64,000 nucleotides of DNA from Bradyrhizobium sp. AUGA SZCCT0158 (GCF_018130065.1 NZ_JAFCME010000004.1:1-64000); one strand, 5' to 3'. Positions 44,080 to 53,317 are shown, numbered from the stretch's first letter. A program made the numbers and translations. The notes: generated by a model not told the origin, from the sequence alone.

Positions 44080-45111
44080 TCAACCGCCGGTAACGCTCAT
44101 GTGGCGGCTGACGCTGGGGCGGTTATAGCGGCGGTCGATGATGAAGTCGTGGCCCTTCGGCTTCAGGCCGATGGCGCGATCGATCGCGGCGGAGAGCAGG
44201 TCGTTGTCGGCAGATGCCCGCAAGGGTTTGCGCAAATCGGAGGCATCCTCGTGACCGAGGCAGGTGTGCAGCGTGCCGGTGCAGGTGATCCGTACCCGGT
44301 TACAGGACTCGCAGAAATTATGGGTCATCGGCGTGATGAAGCCGAGCTTGCCGCCGGTCTCGCTGACGCGGACATAGCGGGCAGGGCCGCCGGTGTCGTC
44401 GTCGAGGTCGGTTAGCGTGTAGTGCTGGGCGAGACGCGCGCGCAACAACGACAGCGGCACGTATTGATCGATCCGGCCTTCTCCGATGTCGCCCATCGGC
44501 ATCACTTCGATCAGCGTCAGCGCCATGCCCTTGTCGTGCGCCCATTGCATCAGCGAGGGGATCTCCTCCTCGTTCATGTTCTTCAGCGCCACCGCGTTGA
44601 TCTTCACCGCAAGGCCCGCCGCGCGCGCAGCTTCAATGCCGGCCAGCACCTTGTCGATGTCGCCCCAGCGCGTGATGGCGCGGAACTTGGCGGGATCGAG
44701 CGTGTCCAGCGAGACGTTGATCCGGCGCACGCCGGCGTCGCGCAACTCGCCGGCAAAGCGCGCCAGCTGCGAGCCATTGGTGGTCAGCGTCAACTCATCG
44801 AGCGCGCCGCTCGAAAGATGCCGCGACAGCGAGCGCACCAGCGACATCACGTTGCGCCGGACCAGCGGCTCACCGCCGGTGAGGCGGATTTTGCGCACGC
44901 CCTTGGCGACGAAGGCCGAGCACAGCCGGTCGAGTTCTTCCAGCGTCAGCAGATCGGCTTTCGGCAGGAACGTCATGTCCTCGGACATGCAATAGAAGCA
45001 GCGCAGGTCGCAGCGATCGGTGACGGAGACCCGCAGATAACGGATGGTCCGCCCGAACGGATCGGTCATCGGAGAGAACAGCTGATCGGGAGAAGTCGAC
45101 AATCCGCTCAT
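44080..45111 (-). CDS. moaA: GTP 3',8-cyclase (molybdenum cofactor biosynthesis)
   Basis: 343 residues from ATG 45111 ([20 protein letters not shown]). Radical-SAM motif C-x3-C-x2-C in [20 protein letters not shown], then [17 protein letters not shown]. The C-terminal second cluster has three cysteines in [20 protein letters not shown]. Together with MoaC it makes cyclic pyranopterin phosphate in the cytosol. An in-frame extension upstream is not conserved. Confidence 0.93.
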   Translation of the reverse strand: MSGLSTSPDQLFSPMTDPFGRTIRYLRVSVTDRCDLRCFYCMSEDMTFLPKADLLTLEELDRLCSAFVAKGVRKIRLTGGEPLVRRNVMSLVRSLSRHLSSGALDELTLTTNGSQLARFAGELRDAGVRRINVSLDTLDPAKFRAITRWGDIDKVLAGIEAARAAGLAVKINAVALKNMNEEEIPSLMQWAHDKGMALTLIEVMPMGDIGEGRIDQYVPLSLLRARLAQHYTLTDLDDDTGGPARYVRVSETGGKLGFITPMTHNFCESCNRVRITCTGTLHTCLGHEDASDLRKPLRASADNDLLSAAIDRAIGLKPKGHDFIIDRRYNRPSVSRHMSVTGG

Positions 45112-45186
45112 CCAAACTGCCTTGCAAACCCTGCCTGCGCGCCGCGTGCGGCGGAACCGCCGCAACGCCTGTCACCCATCATCCTA

Positions 45187-45249
45187 TAGCGCTTTTGAGC
45201 GAAGTGGATACCGGTTGGCGTGAAGAAAGCGCGTTAAAACGAAAGGCTT
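45187..45249. repeat. Dispersed intergenic repeat, copy B
   Basis: TAGCGCTTTTGAGCGAAGTG, then GATACCGGTTGGCGTGAAGA and AAGCGCGTTAAAAC. The most diverged of the three copies; upstream of moaA. Confidence 0.75.
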
Positions 45250-45334
45250 ATATCACGGTTCTGATTCGATCAGGGCCGGGATATAGGCACGAAGCAGGAC
45301 GGCTACAATCCACAGCTTTCGGGTGCGGTGCCGA

Positions 45335-45799
45335 TCAGCGGGCCGGCTGCGTCGCCGGCGCGGCGGGGCTCGGGAACGGCGAGGCGGCGGCGGGCGCAGC
45401 TGCTGCAGGCTTCGGCTTCTTCTTCGGCCGCATTTTGCGCGGCGGCGGCCCAGCGGGCTTCAGTTCGGCGACCACGGGATTGGGATCGACCGTGACGGAG
45501 GCAGGCGTCGTGAAGTCGCCGGGGTCGCGGATCACCTGGACGGGAACCGTGACCGGCTGGAACCTAGGCATCGCGAAGGTGACGGTGAAGCCGGCGTCGG
45601 GGGCGGCGACCGCAACCGAGCAGGGGGTCTTGCAGCCCGGTCCGACCGAGGTGGTGGCATCCGCCCCTGGTGGCACCGATTCCAGCTGGACCTGGATCGG
45701 CGGCGGCGTCGGCTTGAAGGAATCCATGGAAAAGGTGGAACAGCCGGCCAGAGAAGCTCCGGCGACGGCAATCGCGAACACACGACTTATGATCATCAC
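45335..45799 (-). CDS. Small outer-membrane-type lipoprotein
   Basis: 154 residues. Lipoprotein signal MMIISRVFAIAVAGASLAGC with lipobox LAGC at 20. A beta-rich middle (VQLESVPPGADATTSVG, then TVTFAMPRFQPVTVPVQVI) resembles a PEGA-like domain, followed by a basic Pro/Ala/Lys tail (RKMRPKKKPKPAAAAPAA) that may span the periplasm. Role unknown. Confidence 0.72.
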   Translation of the reverse strand: MMIISRVFAIAVAGASLAGCSTFSMDSFKPTPPPIQVQLESVPPGADATTSVGPGCKTPCSVAVAAPDAGFTVTFAMPRFQPVTVPVQVIRDPGDFTTPASVTVDPNPVVAELKPAGPPPRKMRPKKKPKPAAAAPAAASPFPSPAAPATQPAR

Positions 45800-45939
45800 T
45801 CACCTGCGGCGATCAGCCACAATCCCCGAGCCGGACCATAGGAGCGTGAGAACAGGGCCGCAACCACGCCGTGCAGATTCGCTAAAGGATGGTTAATGTC
45901 GGGACGGAACGATCAATATACTGTATATAAATCAATACG

Positions 45940-46626
45940 TTACGTGGATGAAGTGGCGCCAATCAGGCTGTTCACCGCCGCCGGCAGCTCGCGAAAATGG
46001 CCGATCAGCCGGTCCGGCTTCAGCTCGGCGATCGGCACGTCGGTGTAGCCGAATTCGACCCCGATCACGGGAATGCCTGCGCGCCGGGCCACGCCGACGT
46101 CGGGACCGGCATCGCCGACCATGATGGCGCCGGCGAGCTGCGCGCCGGCCCGGGCCAGCGTCTGCTGCAGGATCACCGGATCGGGCTTTGAGACGCCAAA
46201 CGTGTCCGCGCCGCAGATCGCGGCAAACCGCTTGCTGAGGTCGAGCTTGTCGAGCAGCAGTTTTGACAGCCATTCCAGCTTGTTGGTGCAGACCGCAAAG
46301 CGAAAGCCTTGCCCTTCCAGTTCATCCAGCGCCGCTTCGAGCCCCTCGAAGGGGCGCGATTCATCGGCGATATGTTCGGCATAATAGGCGACGAAATCCT
46401 TGGTCAGCCGGTTGAGCTCATCCACGCTCACGGAGCGGTCCTCAAGCTCGAGGCCGCGCTCGATCAGCTTGCGCGCGCCGGCGCCGATCATGTTGCGCGC
46501 CTTCGCGAGTGGAACAGGCGCCAGGCCTTCGCGGTCCAGCACGAAGTTGAGCGCGCCAATCAGGTCGGGCGCGGTTTCGACGAGCGTGCCGTCGAGATCG
46601 AATACGAGCATGCGGGGAGCTGTCAT
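45940..46626 (-). CDS. gph: Phosphoglycolate phosphatase (HAD superfamily)
   Basis: 228 residues from ATG 46626 (MTAPRMLVFDLDGTLVETAP). HAD motif I is FDLDGTLVET, motif II CTNKL, motif III Lys in ICGADTFGVSKPDP and motif IV VGDAGPDVGVARRAGIPVIG. It clears 2-phosphoglycolate, for example from Rubisco oxygenation or DNA repair. Divergent from rpiA. Confidence 0.85.
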   Translation of the reverse strand: MTAPRMLVFDLDGTLVETAPDLIGALNFVLDREGLAPVPLAKARNMIGAGARKLIERGLELEDRSVSVDELNRLTKDFVAYYAEHIADESRPFEGLEAALDELEGQGFRFAVCTNKLEWLSKLLLDKLDLSKRFAAICGADTFGVSKPDPVILQQTLARAGAQLAGAIMVGDAGPDVGVARRAGIPVIGVEFGYTDVPIAELKPDRLIGHFRELPAAVNSLIGATSST

Positions 46627-46766
46627 TTGCCATTCGCTACCGGCCCGGGCGTGATGATGCAAGTGGGTCGATAGGGCCGATTTAGCCCTCGTTTGCGCTA
46701 TTCCTGCCCGCCAAACGACGCTAGATATGCGCCGCCAGACCGGCGGATCTTAAAGGGCATATCCAC

Positions 46767-47483
46767 GTGGACATGGACGCATTGAAACGGCAGGCGGCGG
46801 CGCGCGCGCTGGAGCATGTACAGGACGGCATGAAGCTCGGGCTCGGCACCGGCTCGACCGCCAAACACTTTGTCGAACTGCTCGGCGAGAAAGTCGCGAA
46901 GGGCATGCGCGTGATCGGCGTGCCGACCTCCGAGGCGACCCGCGCACAGGCGCAGGCCTGCGGCGTGCCGCTGACCACGCTCGACGAGATCGACCACCTC
47001 GATCTCACCGTCGACGGCGCCGACGAGTGCGACGGCGCGCTCAATCTCATCAAGGGCGGCGGCGGTGCGCTGCTGCGGGAGAAGATCGTGGCGGCGGCCT
47101 CCGATCGCATGATCGTGATCGCCGACGACAGCAAATGGGTCGATGTTCTCGGCCGCTTCCCCCTGCCGATCGAGGTGATCCCGTTCGGGCTTGCGGCGAC
47201 GCAGCGGGCGATCGTGCAAGCCTTTCTAGAATGTGGGGCATTTGCGCAAAGCGGCGTTTCCGGGCAAATGGAGGTCCGGAAGACCAAGGACGGCCACGTT
47301 TTTGTCACCGATGGCGGCCACTGGATTGTGGATGCCCATCTCGGGGAAATACCGGATGCGCCGCGACTGGCAGGCTTGTTGAGCGTGATCCCGGGCGTCG
47401 TCGAACACGGTCTGTTCATTGGCTTGGCGCGCACGGCCGTGCTGGCCGGCGCACAGGGAATTCGCGTAGTTGAGCGGCGATAG
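46767..47483 (+). CDS. rpiA: Ribose-5-phosphate isomerase A
   Basis: 238 residues from GTG (ATG 46773 is alternative). Motifs [46 protein letters not shown] (catalytic Asp and Glu region), [20 protein letters not shown] and [12 protein letters not shown]. Interconverts ribose-5-P and ribulose-5-P in the pentose phosphate/Calvin pathways. Followed after 25 bases by the DUF2059 gene. Confidence 0.92.
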   Translation: MDMDALKRQAAARALEHVQDGMKLGLGTGSTAKHFVELLGEKVAKGMRVIGVPTSEATRAQAQACGVPLTTLDEIDHLDLTVDGADECDGALNLIKGGGGALLREKIVAAASDRMIVIADDSKWVDVLGRFPLPIEVIPFGLAATQRAIVQAFLECGAFAQSGVSGQMEVRKTKDGHVFVTDGGHWIVDAHLGEIPDAPRLAGLLSVIPGVVEHGLFIGLARTAVLAGAQGIRVVERR

Positions 47484-47508
47484 CGCCGAATCTTTGAGGA
47501 GAATTGGA

Positions 47509-48054
47509 ATGAAGAGTTTTTCGGGAAGTTTGTCGGCTGCGGGTCTCGCGGTGGCGCTGGCGCTGATCGGAGCGCCGGCCATGGCGCAGCAGAAAAACGC
47601 TCCTGCGGCCACCGTGGCTGTACCCGGCAAGCCGGCGTCGCCCGCCGCGATCGCCGCGGCCAAGGAAATCCTGACCATGAAGAACGCGAGCGCGATGTAC
47701 GCCAACGCCGTTCCGGGTCTCGTCGAGAAGACCAAGAACGTGCTGCTCGGGGCCAACCTCAACTACCAGAAAGACCTCAACGAGGTCGCCGTGATCGTCG
47801 CCAAGAGTCTGGCCGGCCGCGAAAAGGAAATCGGCGACGGCATGGCGCAGATCTACGCCAACGAATTCACCGAGCAGGAATTGAAGGACCTGGCGACGTT
47901 CTACAAATCGCCGCTCGGCCAGAAACTGATCCTGAACGAACCGAGGGCGATCTCGGGCAGCATGGCCTATATGAACGATTGGGCGCAGTCCTTTGCCGAG
48001 GTGATCAACGGCCAGTTCCGCACCGAGATGAGGAAGCGCGGCAAGGAAATCTGA
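47509..48054 (+). CDS. DUF2059 periplasmic protein
   Basis: 181 residues from ATG 47509, behind GAGGAGAATTGGA. Signal peptide MKSFSGSLSAAGLAVALALI, with cleavage near AMA-QQ. The rest is helical with the DUF2059 segment IYANEFTEQELKDLATFYKS PLGQKLI, which is diagnostic. Function unknown; it often lies near redox or sugar-phosphate genes. It is between rpiA and gor. Confidence 0.82.
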   Translation: MKSFSGSLSAAGLAVALALIGAPAMAQQKNAPAATVAVPGKPASPAAIAAAKEILTMKNASAMYANAVPGLVEKTKNVLLGANLNYQKDLNEVAVIVAKSLAGREKEIGDGMAQIYANEFTEQELKDLATFYKSPLGQKLILNEPRAISGSMAYMNDWAQSFAEVINGQFRTEMRKRGKEI

Positions 48055-48067
48055 GCTGGTAGAGGGC

Positions 48068-48158
48068 GAATGGCGAAGCTGGCGGAATAGCGAGTAGCGA
48101 ATGGAGGCGAGCGGCAAGGTCGGCTTACCATTCGCCATTCACTACTCGCCACTGGCGG
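48068..48158. repeat. Imperfect palindrome between DUF2059 and gor
   Basis: AGCGAGTAGCGAATGG (48089-48104) faces CCATTCGCCATTCACTACTC GC (48128-48149). It is a typical interspersed hairpin; it could also terminate the upstream transcript. Confidence 0.55.
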
Positions 48159-48167
48159 AAAGTAGAC

Positions 48168-49556
48168 ATGGCTGAATACGACGTCGATCTGTTTGTCATC
48201 GGTGGCGGTTCGGGCGGCGTCCGCGCCGCGCGCATCGCGGCCGGCTACGGCGCCAAGGTGATGGTCGCCGAAGAATACCGGATGGGCGGCACCTGCGTGA
48301 TCCGCGGCTGCGTGCCGAAAAAACTGTTCGTGATCGGCTCGCACGTCCGTCACGAGATCGAGGACGCCGCGGGCTTCGGCTGGACCATCCCCGAAATCTC
48401 CTTCGACTGGAAGACGCTGGTCGCCAACAAGGACAAGGAGATCGCCCGGCTCGAGGGCATCTACACGACCAATGTCGAGAAATCCGGCGCGCAGGTGGTG
48501 AAGGCCCGTGCGGTGCTGGAAGACGCCCACACGCTGCGTCTGTCCGACGGCAAGAAAATCACCGCGCAAACCATTCTGATCGCGACCGGCGGCCGGCCCA
48601 ACCATGGCGCGGAAATTCCCGGCATCGAGCACGTGATCTCGTCGGACGAAGCGTTCCACCTCACCGAACTGCCTGAGCGTATCGTGATCCAGGGCGGCGG
48701 CTATATCGCGCTCGAATTCGCCGGCATCTTCAAAGGCTACGGCGCCGATGTCACCGTGATCTATCGCGGCGACAACATCCTTCGCGGTTTCGACGAGGAC
48801 GTGCGCAAGCATGTGCGCGCGGAGATGGAGAAGCAGGGCATCAACATCATCACCGGCTGCACCATCAGCAAGGTCGACAAGCACGGCAAGGAATTCACCA
48901 CGCATCTGTCGAGCGGGTCGAGCATCGCCTCCGACCAGGTGATGTTCGCGATCGGCCGCCATCCCAACGTCGCCAATCTCGGGCTGGAGACCGCTGATGT
49001 CGCGATCAATCCGAAGAACGGCGGCATCGCCGTCGACGCCTGGTCGAAAACGTCGACGCCGAACATCTACGCCATCGGCGACGTCACCCACCGCACCAAT
49101 CTGACGCCGGTGGCGATCCGCGAGGGCCATGCCTTCGCCGACACCGTGTTCGGCAAGCGCCCGGTGCAGGTCGATCACGCCACCATCCCGACCGCGGTGT
49201 TCTCGCAGCCCGAAGTCGGCACCGTGGGCCTCACCGAAGCCGAAGCCCGCGCGCAGTTCAGCCACGTCGATATCTACAAGACCGATTTCCGGCCCATCAA
49301 GGCGACGATGTCCGGCCGCGACACCCGCGTCCTGATGAAGCTCGTGGTCGACGGCACGAGCGACCGCGTGCTCGGCTGCCACATCGTCGGCGAAGCCGCC
49401 GCCGAGATCACGCAGGCCGTCGGCATCGCCGTGAAGATGAAAGCGACCAAGGCCGATTTCGATGCCACCATCGCGCTGCATCCGACCGCGGCGGAAGAAC
49501 TGGTGACGATGCGGACGCCGACGGCGCGCTATGTGCGGGAAGCGGCGGCGGAGTAG
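48168..49556 (+). CDS. gor: Glutathione-disulfide reductase
   Basis: 462 residues. The FAD motif VIGGGSGGVRAARIAAGYGA and redox-active disulfide GGTCVIRGCVPKKLFVIGSH (C-x4-C) are at the N-terminus. NADPH is bound around QGGGYIALEFAGIFKGYGAD VTVIYRG, the second-flavin motif is IYAIGDVTHRTNLTPVAIRE, and the dimerisation His-Glu is in LHPTAAEELVTMRTPT. Keeps glutathione reduced in the cytosol. Confidence 0.92.
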   Translation: MAEYDVDLFVIGGGSGGVRAARIAAGYGAKVMVAEEYRMGGTCVIRGCVPKKLFVIGSHVRHEIEDAAGFGWTIPEISFDWKTLVANKDKEIARLEGIYTTNVEKSGAQVVKARAVLEDAHTLRLSDGKKITAQTILIATGGRPNHGAEIPGIEHVISSDEAFHLTELPERIVIQGGGYIALEFAGIFKGYGADVTVIYRGDNILRGFDEDVRKHVRAEMEKQGINIITGCTISKVDKHGKEFTTHLSSGSSIASDQVMFAIGRHPNVANLGLETADVAINPKNGGIAVDAWSKTSTPNIYAIGDVTHRTNLTPVAIREGHAFADTVFGKRPVQVDHATIPTAVFSQPEVGTVGLTEAEARAQFSHVDIYKTDFRPIKATMSGRDTRVLMKLVVDGTSDRVLGCHIVGEAAAEITQAVGIAVKMKATKADFDATIALHPTAAEELVTMRTPTARYVREAAAE

Positions 49557-49591
49557 GGCGCGCGTAGCCTGGATGGGCGCAGGAGATGCGC

Positions 49592-49876
49592 TCAGTATCG
49601 CGGTCGATTGTCGCCGCGCCGCTGGAGTGCGAAAGCGTAGTGGGGATTGATCCCGCAAAAGGCGTCGGTACCGTTAGCGGTGGCCATGCACTGGGCGTAG
49701 CTCGAGAATTGGCAATTGCCCGGATAGCCCCATACGCGCCCTTGCAGGCAGTAGCTATTCCGAACGTTCTCATAAGCCTGGGGACCGTAAAAACTTGGGC
49801 CATATGCCTGAGCCCGGGCTTGCCCGCCTGTGAGGGCGACACTCATCGTCAAGATCGTCAAAGCCAAAGTGCGCAT
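49592..49876 (-). CDS. DUF3551 small secreted protein
   Basis: 94 residues from ATG 49876. Signal peptide MRTLALTILTMSVALTGGQA. The mature part has the DUF3551 pattern NSYCLQGRVWGYPGNCQFSS YAQCMATANGTDAFCGINP, with four cysteines. Common in Bradyrhizobium, function unknown. Confidence 0.8.
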   Translation of the reverse strand: MRTLALTILTMSVALTGGQARAQAYGPSFYGPQAYENVRNSYCLQGRVWGYPGNCQFSSYAQCMATANGTDAFCGINPHYAFALQRRGDNRPRY

Positions 49877-50075
49877 CGGACCTTCCTCGAAGTCGGACCA
49901 GCGTCGGCACAACACCGGTGCACCTGGACCGCAGGAGATATTGATCCAAGTCAATGTACTCGGGAAAGGTTCACACGCGCACCAGCGGCAACGACACCCG
50001 GACATGCGGCCCCGGCATAGCCGGTGAGTTCGACCACCTTGGGCGGCCATGACGCGGGCCGACCCCCACCGCCTG

Positions 50076-50483
50076 TCATTGACCGGCCGCGCCCGACTGC
50101 AAGTAAGCAATGATCTTCGCCCGCTCCTCCGCCGATGCGAGACCGCCATACGGCTTCATGGTGTTGCCGGGCACGACCGCATCGGCGTTAGCCATGAAAC
50201 GCTCGAGCTTGTCGGCGTCCCAGGCGAAGCCCGCCTCCTTCATGGCGCTGGAATAGCCGTAGTCCGGCAGCGACCCTGCCTTCCGCCCGATAATTTTGTG
50301 CAGATTTGGGCCTTGCCGGTTATCGCCCTCCTTGACGGTGTGGCAGGTCCGGCACGCATTGTTGAACGCCTGTTGGCCGGCGGCAGCATCCGCGCCTTGC
50401 GCCGGCGTTTGCGATGCGGCTGACGAAGACAACGTCAGGCACGCCATCCCGCTCAGGGCCAAGGCTCGAACAAGGGTTCGCAT
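50076..50483 (-). CDS. Soluble class I c-type cytochrome
   Basis: 135 residues from ATG 50483 (MRTLVRALALSGMACLTLSS signal, then ASQTPAQ). One haem site CRTCH in AFNNACRTCHTVKEGDNRQG PNLH, the axial Met in AVVPGNTMKPYGGLAS, and a C-terminal helix (AEERAKIIAYLQSG). It resembles cytochrome c2/c550 electron carriers of the periplasm. Confidence 0.88.
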   Translation of the reverse strand: MRTLVRALALSGMACLTLSSSAASQTPAQGADAAAGQQAFNNACRTCHTVKEGDNRQGPNLHKIIGRKAGSLPDYGYSSAMKEAGFAWDADKLERFMANADAVVPGNTMKPYGGLASAEERAKIIAYLQSGAAGQ

Positions 50484-50554
50484 CGGCCGTCCTCCGTATT
50501 CCCTGCCAAACAAACGCGCGAGGCAGCGAAGGTTTCCCCTGGTTCCCGTAAGCT

Positions 50555-50641
50555 GTAGGGCGGATTGAGCCGAAGGCGTAATCCGCCGTTCATCGATTAC
50601 TATGCGGCGGGTTACGCCTTCGGCTAAAACCCGGCCTACGA
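50555..50641. repeat. Palindromic repeat upstream of higA
   Basis: GTAGGGCGGATTGAGCCGAA GGCGTAATCCGCCG is followed by GCGGCGGGTTACGCCTTCGG CT...GGCCTAC, making an interrupted inverted repeat of the widespread GTAGGGCGGATTA type. Confidence 0.65.
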
Positions 50642-50656
50642 TCTGAGGTCGAAGCC

Positions 50657-50968
50657 ATGACCAAGAAGCTTCCGAAGCGTGGTTTGCCGCCGATGCATCC
50701 CGGTGAACTTCTTCGCGAGGAGATTTTGCCCGCTCTCGACCGGACCAAGACAGAGATCGCCAGGCTGCTCGGCGTGTCGCGTCAGACGTTGTATGATCTC
50801 CTGAAGGAGAAGCAGCCGGTTACTCCGGTGATGGCGTTGCGGCTTGGTAAGCTGTGCGGCAACGGTCCCGATCTCTGGCTCAATCTGCAAAGGCGGTACG
50901 ATTTGGATCAGGCGGAGCGGGAGCTTGGCGAAGAGATCAAGAGCATCCCGACGCTGGCCGTTGCCTGA
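50657..50968 (+). CDS. higA: HigA-type antitoxin (XRE/HTH addiction module)
   Basis: 103 residues. GLPPMHPGELLREEILPALD, then the HTH IARLLGVSRQTLYDLLKEKQ PVTPVMALRLGKL, NGPDLWLNLQRRYDLDQAER ELG. This is the HigA family. A HigB toxin gene is expected just upstream, but only a palindromic repeat lies in that 170-base space, so this copy is an orphan. Confidence 0.85.
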   Translation: MTKKLPKRGLPPMHPGELLREEILPALDRTKTEIARLLGVSRQTLYDLLKEKQPVTPVMALRLGKLCGNGPDLWLNLQRRYDLDQAERELGEEIKSIPTLAVA

Positions 50969-50980
50969 CTAGTCTGCGAG

Positions 50981-51106
50981 CTACTTCGTATCCTGCCGCG
51001 ACCTCTTCCGGAAAGCCAAGGCCTCCGGGCCCCACATCCTGATCATCACAATCGCGCAGGAGGCAATGCCGACGAAGGCGAGCATGACGGTGAGGGCGAT
51101 TTCCAT
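50981..51106 (-). CDS. 41-residue single-span membrane protein
   Basis: From ATG 51106: MEIALTVMLAFVGIASCAIV MIRMWGPEALAFRKRSRQDT K. One transmembrane helix, then a basic tail. It lies right after higA in convergent orientation. No family recognised. Confidence 0.45.
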   Translation of the reverse strand: MEIALTVMLAFVGIASCAIVMIRMWGPEALAFRKRSRQDTK

Positions 51107-51361
51107 GATGTGTGCATAGATGATTTGCGGGTGATTTGTCTTCCGTATCACTACGGTGTCATCGCGTTTCCCTGCACCGAGGTTTCAGCGTTGACGGCCT
51201 GCAATCCTTGAGCGCATTCAGGCCTTCGGGACGTTCATGCAGTCTTCCGGCCGAACCTTGGCCCAAGCATCCGGCGCTTGGCTGTTTCGGTCGCGGCACG
51301 CGCGTTCGGAATTTCGCGGGGAGCGAAGCTGCTGCTTTTTTGGCAGTGCCTATTTTAGGCG
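51107..51361. other. Intergenic, nothing recognised
   Basis: 255 bases without a supported gene. Confidence 0.3.
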
Positions 51362-51487
51362 CTACCGGACAGGTGGCTTGGGAGGATGGCGATCCACGAC
51401 CACGGAGTCGGGATGCGAGACGATGGTCATGAACCAGATCGAGCTTACGACCAGCGACCAGAACGTATTCCAGTAAACCCAATTCAT
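51362..51487 (-). CDS. 41-residue aromatic-rich single-span membrane protein
   Basis: From ATG 51487 (GGAAG upstream): MNWVYWNTFWSLVVSSIWFM TIVSHPDSVVVDRHPPKPPV R. The helix carries five tryptophans or tyrosines in the first 20 residues, ending in a polar proline-rich tail. It sits 17 bases after the stop of 51505-51834, so likely in the same unit. Confidence 0.45.
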   Translation of the reverse strand: MNWVYWNTFWSLVVSSIWFMTIVSHPDSVVVDRHPPKPPVR

Positions 51488-51504
51488 TGGTGCTTCCAAT
51501 CCAT

Positions 51505-51834
51505 CTAGGGCTTCCGGGTCCGAACGTCGCTCAGGCTCTTTGCAACAAAGTCTTCGAGATGCGCCGGCACCGGAGCTCCCTCAATATCACAGCGACACTG
51601 GATTTCCTCTGCGACATTTTTGGAGATGTCGGCGGTCCAGTGTTCGAGCGTGTTGAAGGCGTAGATTCCGACCGGGTTGTTGAAACGCGCCAGCATCAGA
51701 TCGTTGATCACGGTATCGAGATCGGGGCGCTCGATCGGATTCTGAAGCTGCAAATCCCTCGGACCAAACGTGTCCATCACCAGATAGAGCGTTTGGTCGG
51801 CGCCATAGGGCACGGTTAACGGCATTCCAGTCAT
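51505..51834 (-). CDS. Conserved hypothetical protein (paralogue of 6963-7321)
   Basis: 109 residues: MTGMPLTVPYGADQTLYLVM DTFG ... DLDTVINDLMLARFNNPVGI YAFNTLEHW ... KNVAEEIQCRCDIEGAPVPA HLEDFVAK. The family has an N-terminal strand plus a helix core, likely a small alpha/beta fold, function unknown. This copy is intact, while the one at 6963-7321 in the element is frameshifted. Upstream DNA has no clear EcfG site. Confidence 0.6.
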   Translation of the reverse strand: MTGMPLTVPYGADQTLYLVMDTFGPRDLQLQNPIERPDLDTVINDLMLARFNNPVGIYAFNTLEHWTADISKNVAEEIQCRCDIEGAPVPAHLEDFVAKSLSDVRTRKP

Positions 51835-52071
51835 GGCCTGGGCACTCCGTGGAACGCAGATTCAAGTTTGAATCGAAGCGTTGGTTCCAGCGGCGGCGTG
51901 TGCACCTTCGTCTATTTTTCGCTGACATAGTTGATGCAACGACGATGCCCGGCCGGGCGCCGGCTCAGCACCAGAAATGAGAGGCAGCATTAGCCTGGAT
52001 GAGCAACGCGACATCGGGTCTTGGCCCCCGCATGCCGCGGTGCTCATGCGGGCTAACGTCGGCAGGTGGGC

Positions 52072-52299
52072 TCAAGATACCAGCGACAACAGGCGCTCGG
52101 CTTTGAATCGCTTGTAGGCGTCGATCGCCCGGTTCGCGAGCATCAGCTTTCGCGTTTCGCCACGCCGGATCAGGGTCTCGACGGCATCCGTCAGGAAGCG
52201 CGCCGCGACTTCGGCATCGCCAAGTTCGCCGGTCCCCTCGAGATAATCCCAGGCGATCTGGATCGAATTTTCCATCAGCAATGGCAATGGTTCGGTCAT
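52072..52299 (-). CDS. Small helical conserved hypothetical protein
   Basis: 75 residues: MTEPLPLLMENSIQIAWDYL EGTGELGDAEVAARFLTDAV ETLIRRGETRKLMLANRAID. Mostly helical. It lies just downstream of the leader-peptide gene 52379-52564 on the same strand (79-base gap). A GGAAC-N17-GTT lies immediately upstream of the start (52331-52310 region), which would give a nearly leaderless transcript; weak evidence. Confidence 0.55.
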   Translation of the reverse strand: MTEPLPLLMENSIQIAWDYLEGTGELGDAEVAARFLTDAVETLIRRGETRKLMLANRAIDAYKRFKAERLLSLVS

Positions 52300-52378
52300 G
52301 GAAATAAAACTCCCTAAGGCAACATCAGTTCCTCAAGGCGGCGGCAGCGTGGGGGCATCCACGCCGCCCCGCGCCGGG

Positions 52379-52564
52379 TTACGGCCTCGGACCGTAGCTG
52401 CTGACCTTGCCGTTGATGTCGAAGGTGAAGGTCAATCCGAGGAACGACAATTGACCGCCGCGGGCGTCGATCACGTCGGGGTTCTTGGTACCGGGCGTCC
52501 ACTTCATGCCGCCGCTCACGGCGTCGAGTTCGATTGCGTTGAGTTCGCGATTGTCGGTGGTCAT
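52379..52564 (-). CDS. Short peptide with a bacteriocin-type double-glycine leader
   Basis: 61 residues from ATG 52564 (GGAG 6 bases upstream). MTTDNRELNAIELDAVSGGM has the LDAVSGG leader end typical of double-glycine secretion signals, cut after GG by C39 peptidases. The mature 42 residues (KWTPGTKNPDVIDARGGQLS, then FLGLTFTFDINGKVSSYGPR P) are beta-rich, without cysteines. No C39 peptidase/ABC exporter lies in the window. A Crp-type palindrome is at 52638-52653. Confidence 0.65.
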   Translation of the reverse strand: MTTDNRELNAIELDAVSGGMKWTPGTKNPDVIDARGGQLSFLGLTFTFDINGKVSSYGPRP

Positions 52565-52637
52565 GTCAGTCTCCATTCATTGGTGGCAAAAGCCACTTGC
52601 GATGGTGATGGAGTAACCACAGCAGCCGGTCAGCGAC

Positions 52638-52653
52638 TGTGACCGACGTCACA
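52638..52653. promoter_or_regulatory. TGTGA-N6-TCACA palindrome upstream of the double-glycine peptide gene
   Basis: TGTGA (52638-52642), CCGACG, TCACA (52649-52653): perfect Crp-type operator, 74 bases upstream of ATG 52564. The same element precedes the second peptide gene at nearly the same distance. Confidence 0.65.
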
Positions 52654-52772
52654 ATGCCGGCCGCCCCGATGGCGCGCGCCGCAAATCCGTAAAGTTCGAT
52701 TCAATGCGCCGTTAACGCGCTAAGGGAACCTTACGGCCTCACCTTCAAGTTGGTGATCTGCTGATCCAACGG

Positions 52773-53156
52773 ATGTCACCCGTGACGATGGATGCTCTTA
52801 AGCCAAAGGTGGTGCGCGAACCCCGCCGGCAACTGCACAAGCAGCCGGCCTGGATGACGGTCGACGATGGCCTGACCAACCGCGAATGCTTCGTGCTCGA
52901 TGTATCGCCGGGCGGCGCCAGGATCGTGACCGATGTCGCGATCGATGTCCGCGACAAGTTTGGATTGGCGCTGGTGCGCGATCGCCCAAAACACCAGTCC
53001 TGCGAAGTCGTCTGGCGCCGCGGCAAGACCTACGGCGTCAAGTTTTTGATCGCCGGCAAAGCAGGCGCAGGGCCGATCAACGATCTTTCTGCCGTAGAGC
53101 CCCACGCGCAGGCGGAGCTGTTCGATGCAGCTCAGCGCGTGAAGGCGGAAGCCTGA
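52773..53156 (+). CDS. PilZ-domain protein
   Basis: 127 residues. REPRRQLHKQPAWMTVDDGL contains the RxxxR-like c-di-GMP arm, followed by FVLDVSPGGARIVTDVAIDV (D/NxSxxG), then VWRRGKTYGVKFL. Such proteins bind c-di-GMP and act as adaptors. The first R is R19/R20 and the second motif is intact, so binding is plausible. Divergent from the leader-peptide gene, sharing the upstream region with the Crp-type palindrome. Confidence 0.78.
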   Translation: MSPVTMDALKPKVVREPRRQLHKQPAWMTVDDGLTNRECFVLDVSPGGARIVTDVAIDVRDKFGLALVRDRPKHQSCEVVWRRGKTYGVKFLIAGKAGAGPINDLSAVEPHAQAELFDAAQRVKAEA

Positions 53157-53173
53157 CCCGCCTTGCGGACCTT

Positions 53174-53213
53174 CGTCATTCCCCGATGCGCAATTGCGCA
53201 TCGGGGAATGACG
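53174..53213. repeat. Perfect 40-base palindrome
   Basis: 20-base arms with the centre GCGCAATTGCGC. Arm begins CGTCATTCCCCGATGCGCAA. Extended relatives at 54775 and 54882 share TGCGCAATTGCGCA. Likely a mobile intergenic hairpin; it may also terminate the PilZ transcript. Confidence 0.75.
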
Positions 53214-53317
53214 GAAGCTGATTTCCGGCCCAAGGTGCGAAATCCTGCCACGCGCAAAACGAAGGCCCGACACTTTGGTTGCCGGGCCTCCGCGTCGCGT
53301 CGCTCTCGCGAGCGAGC

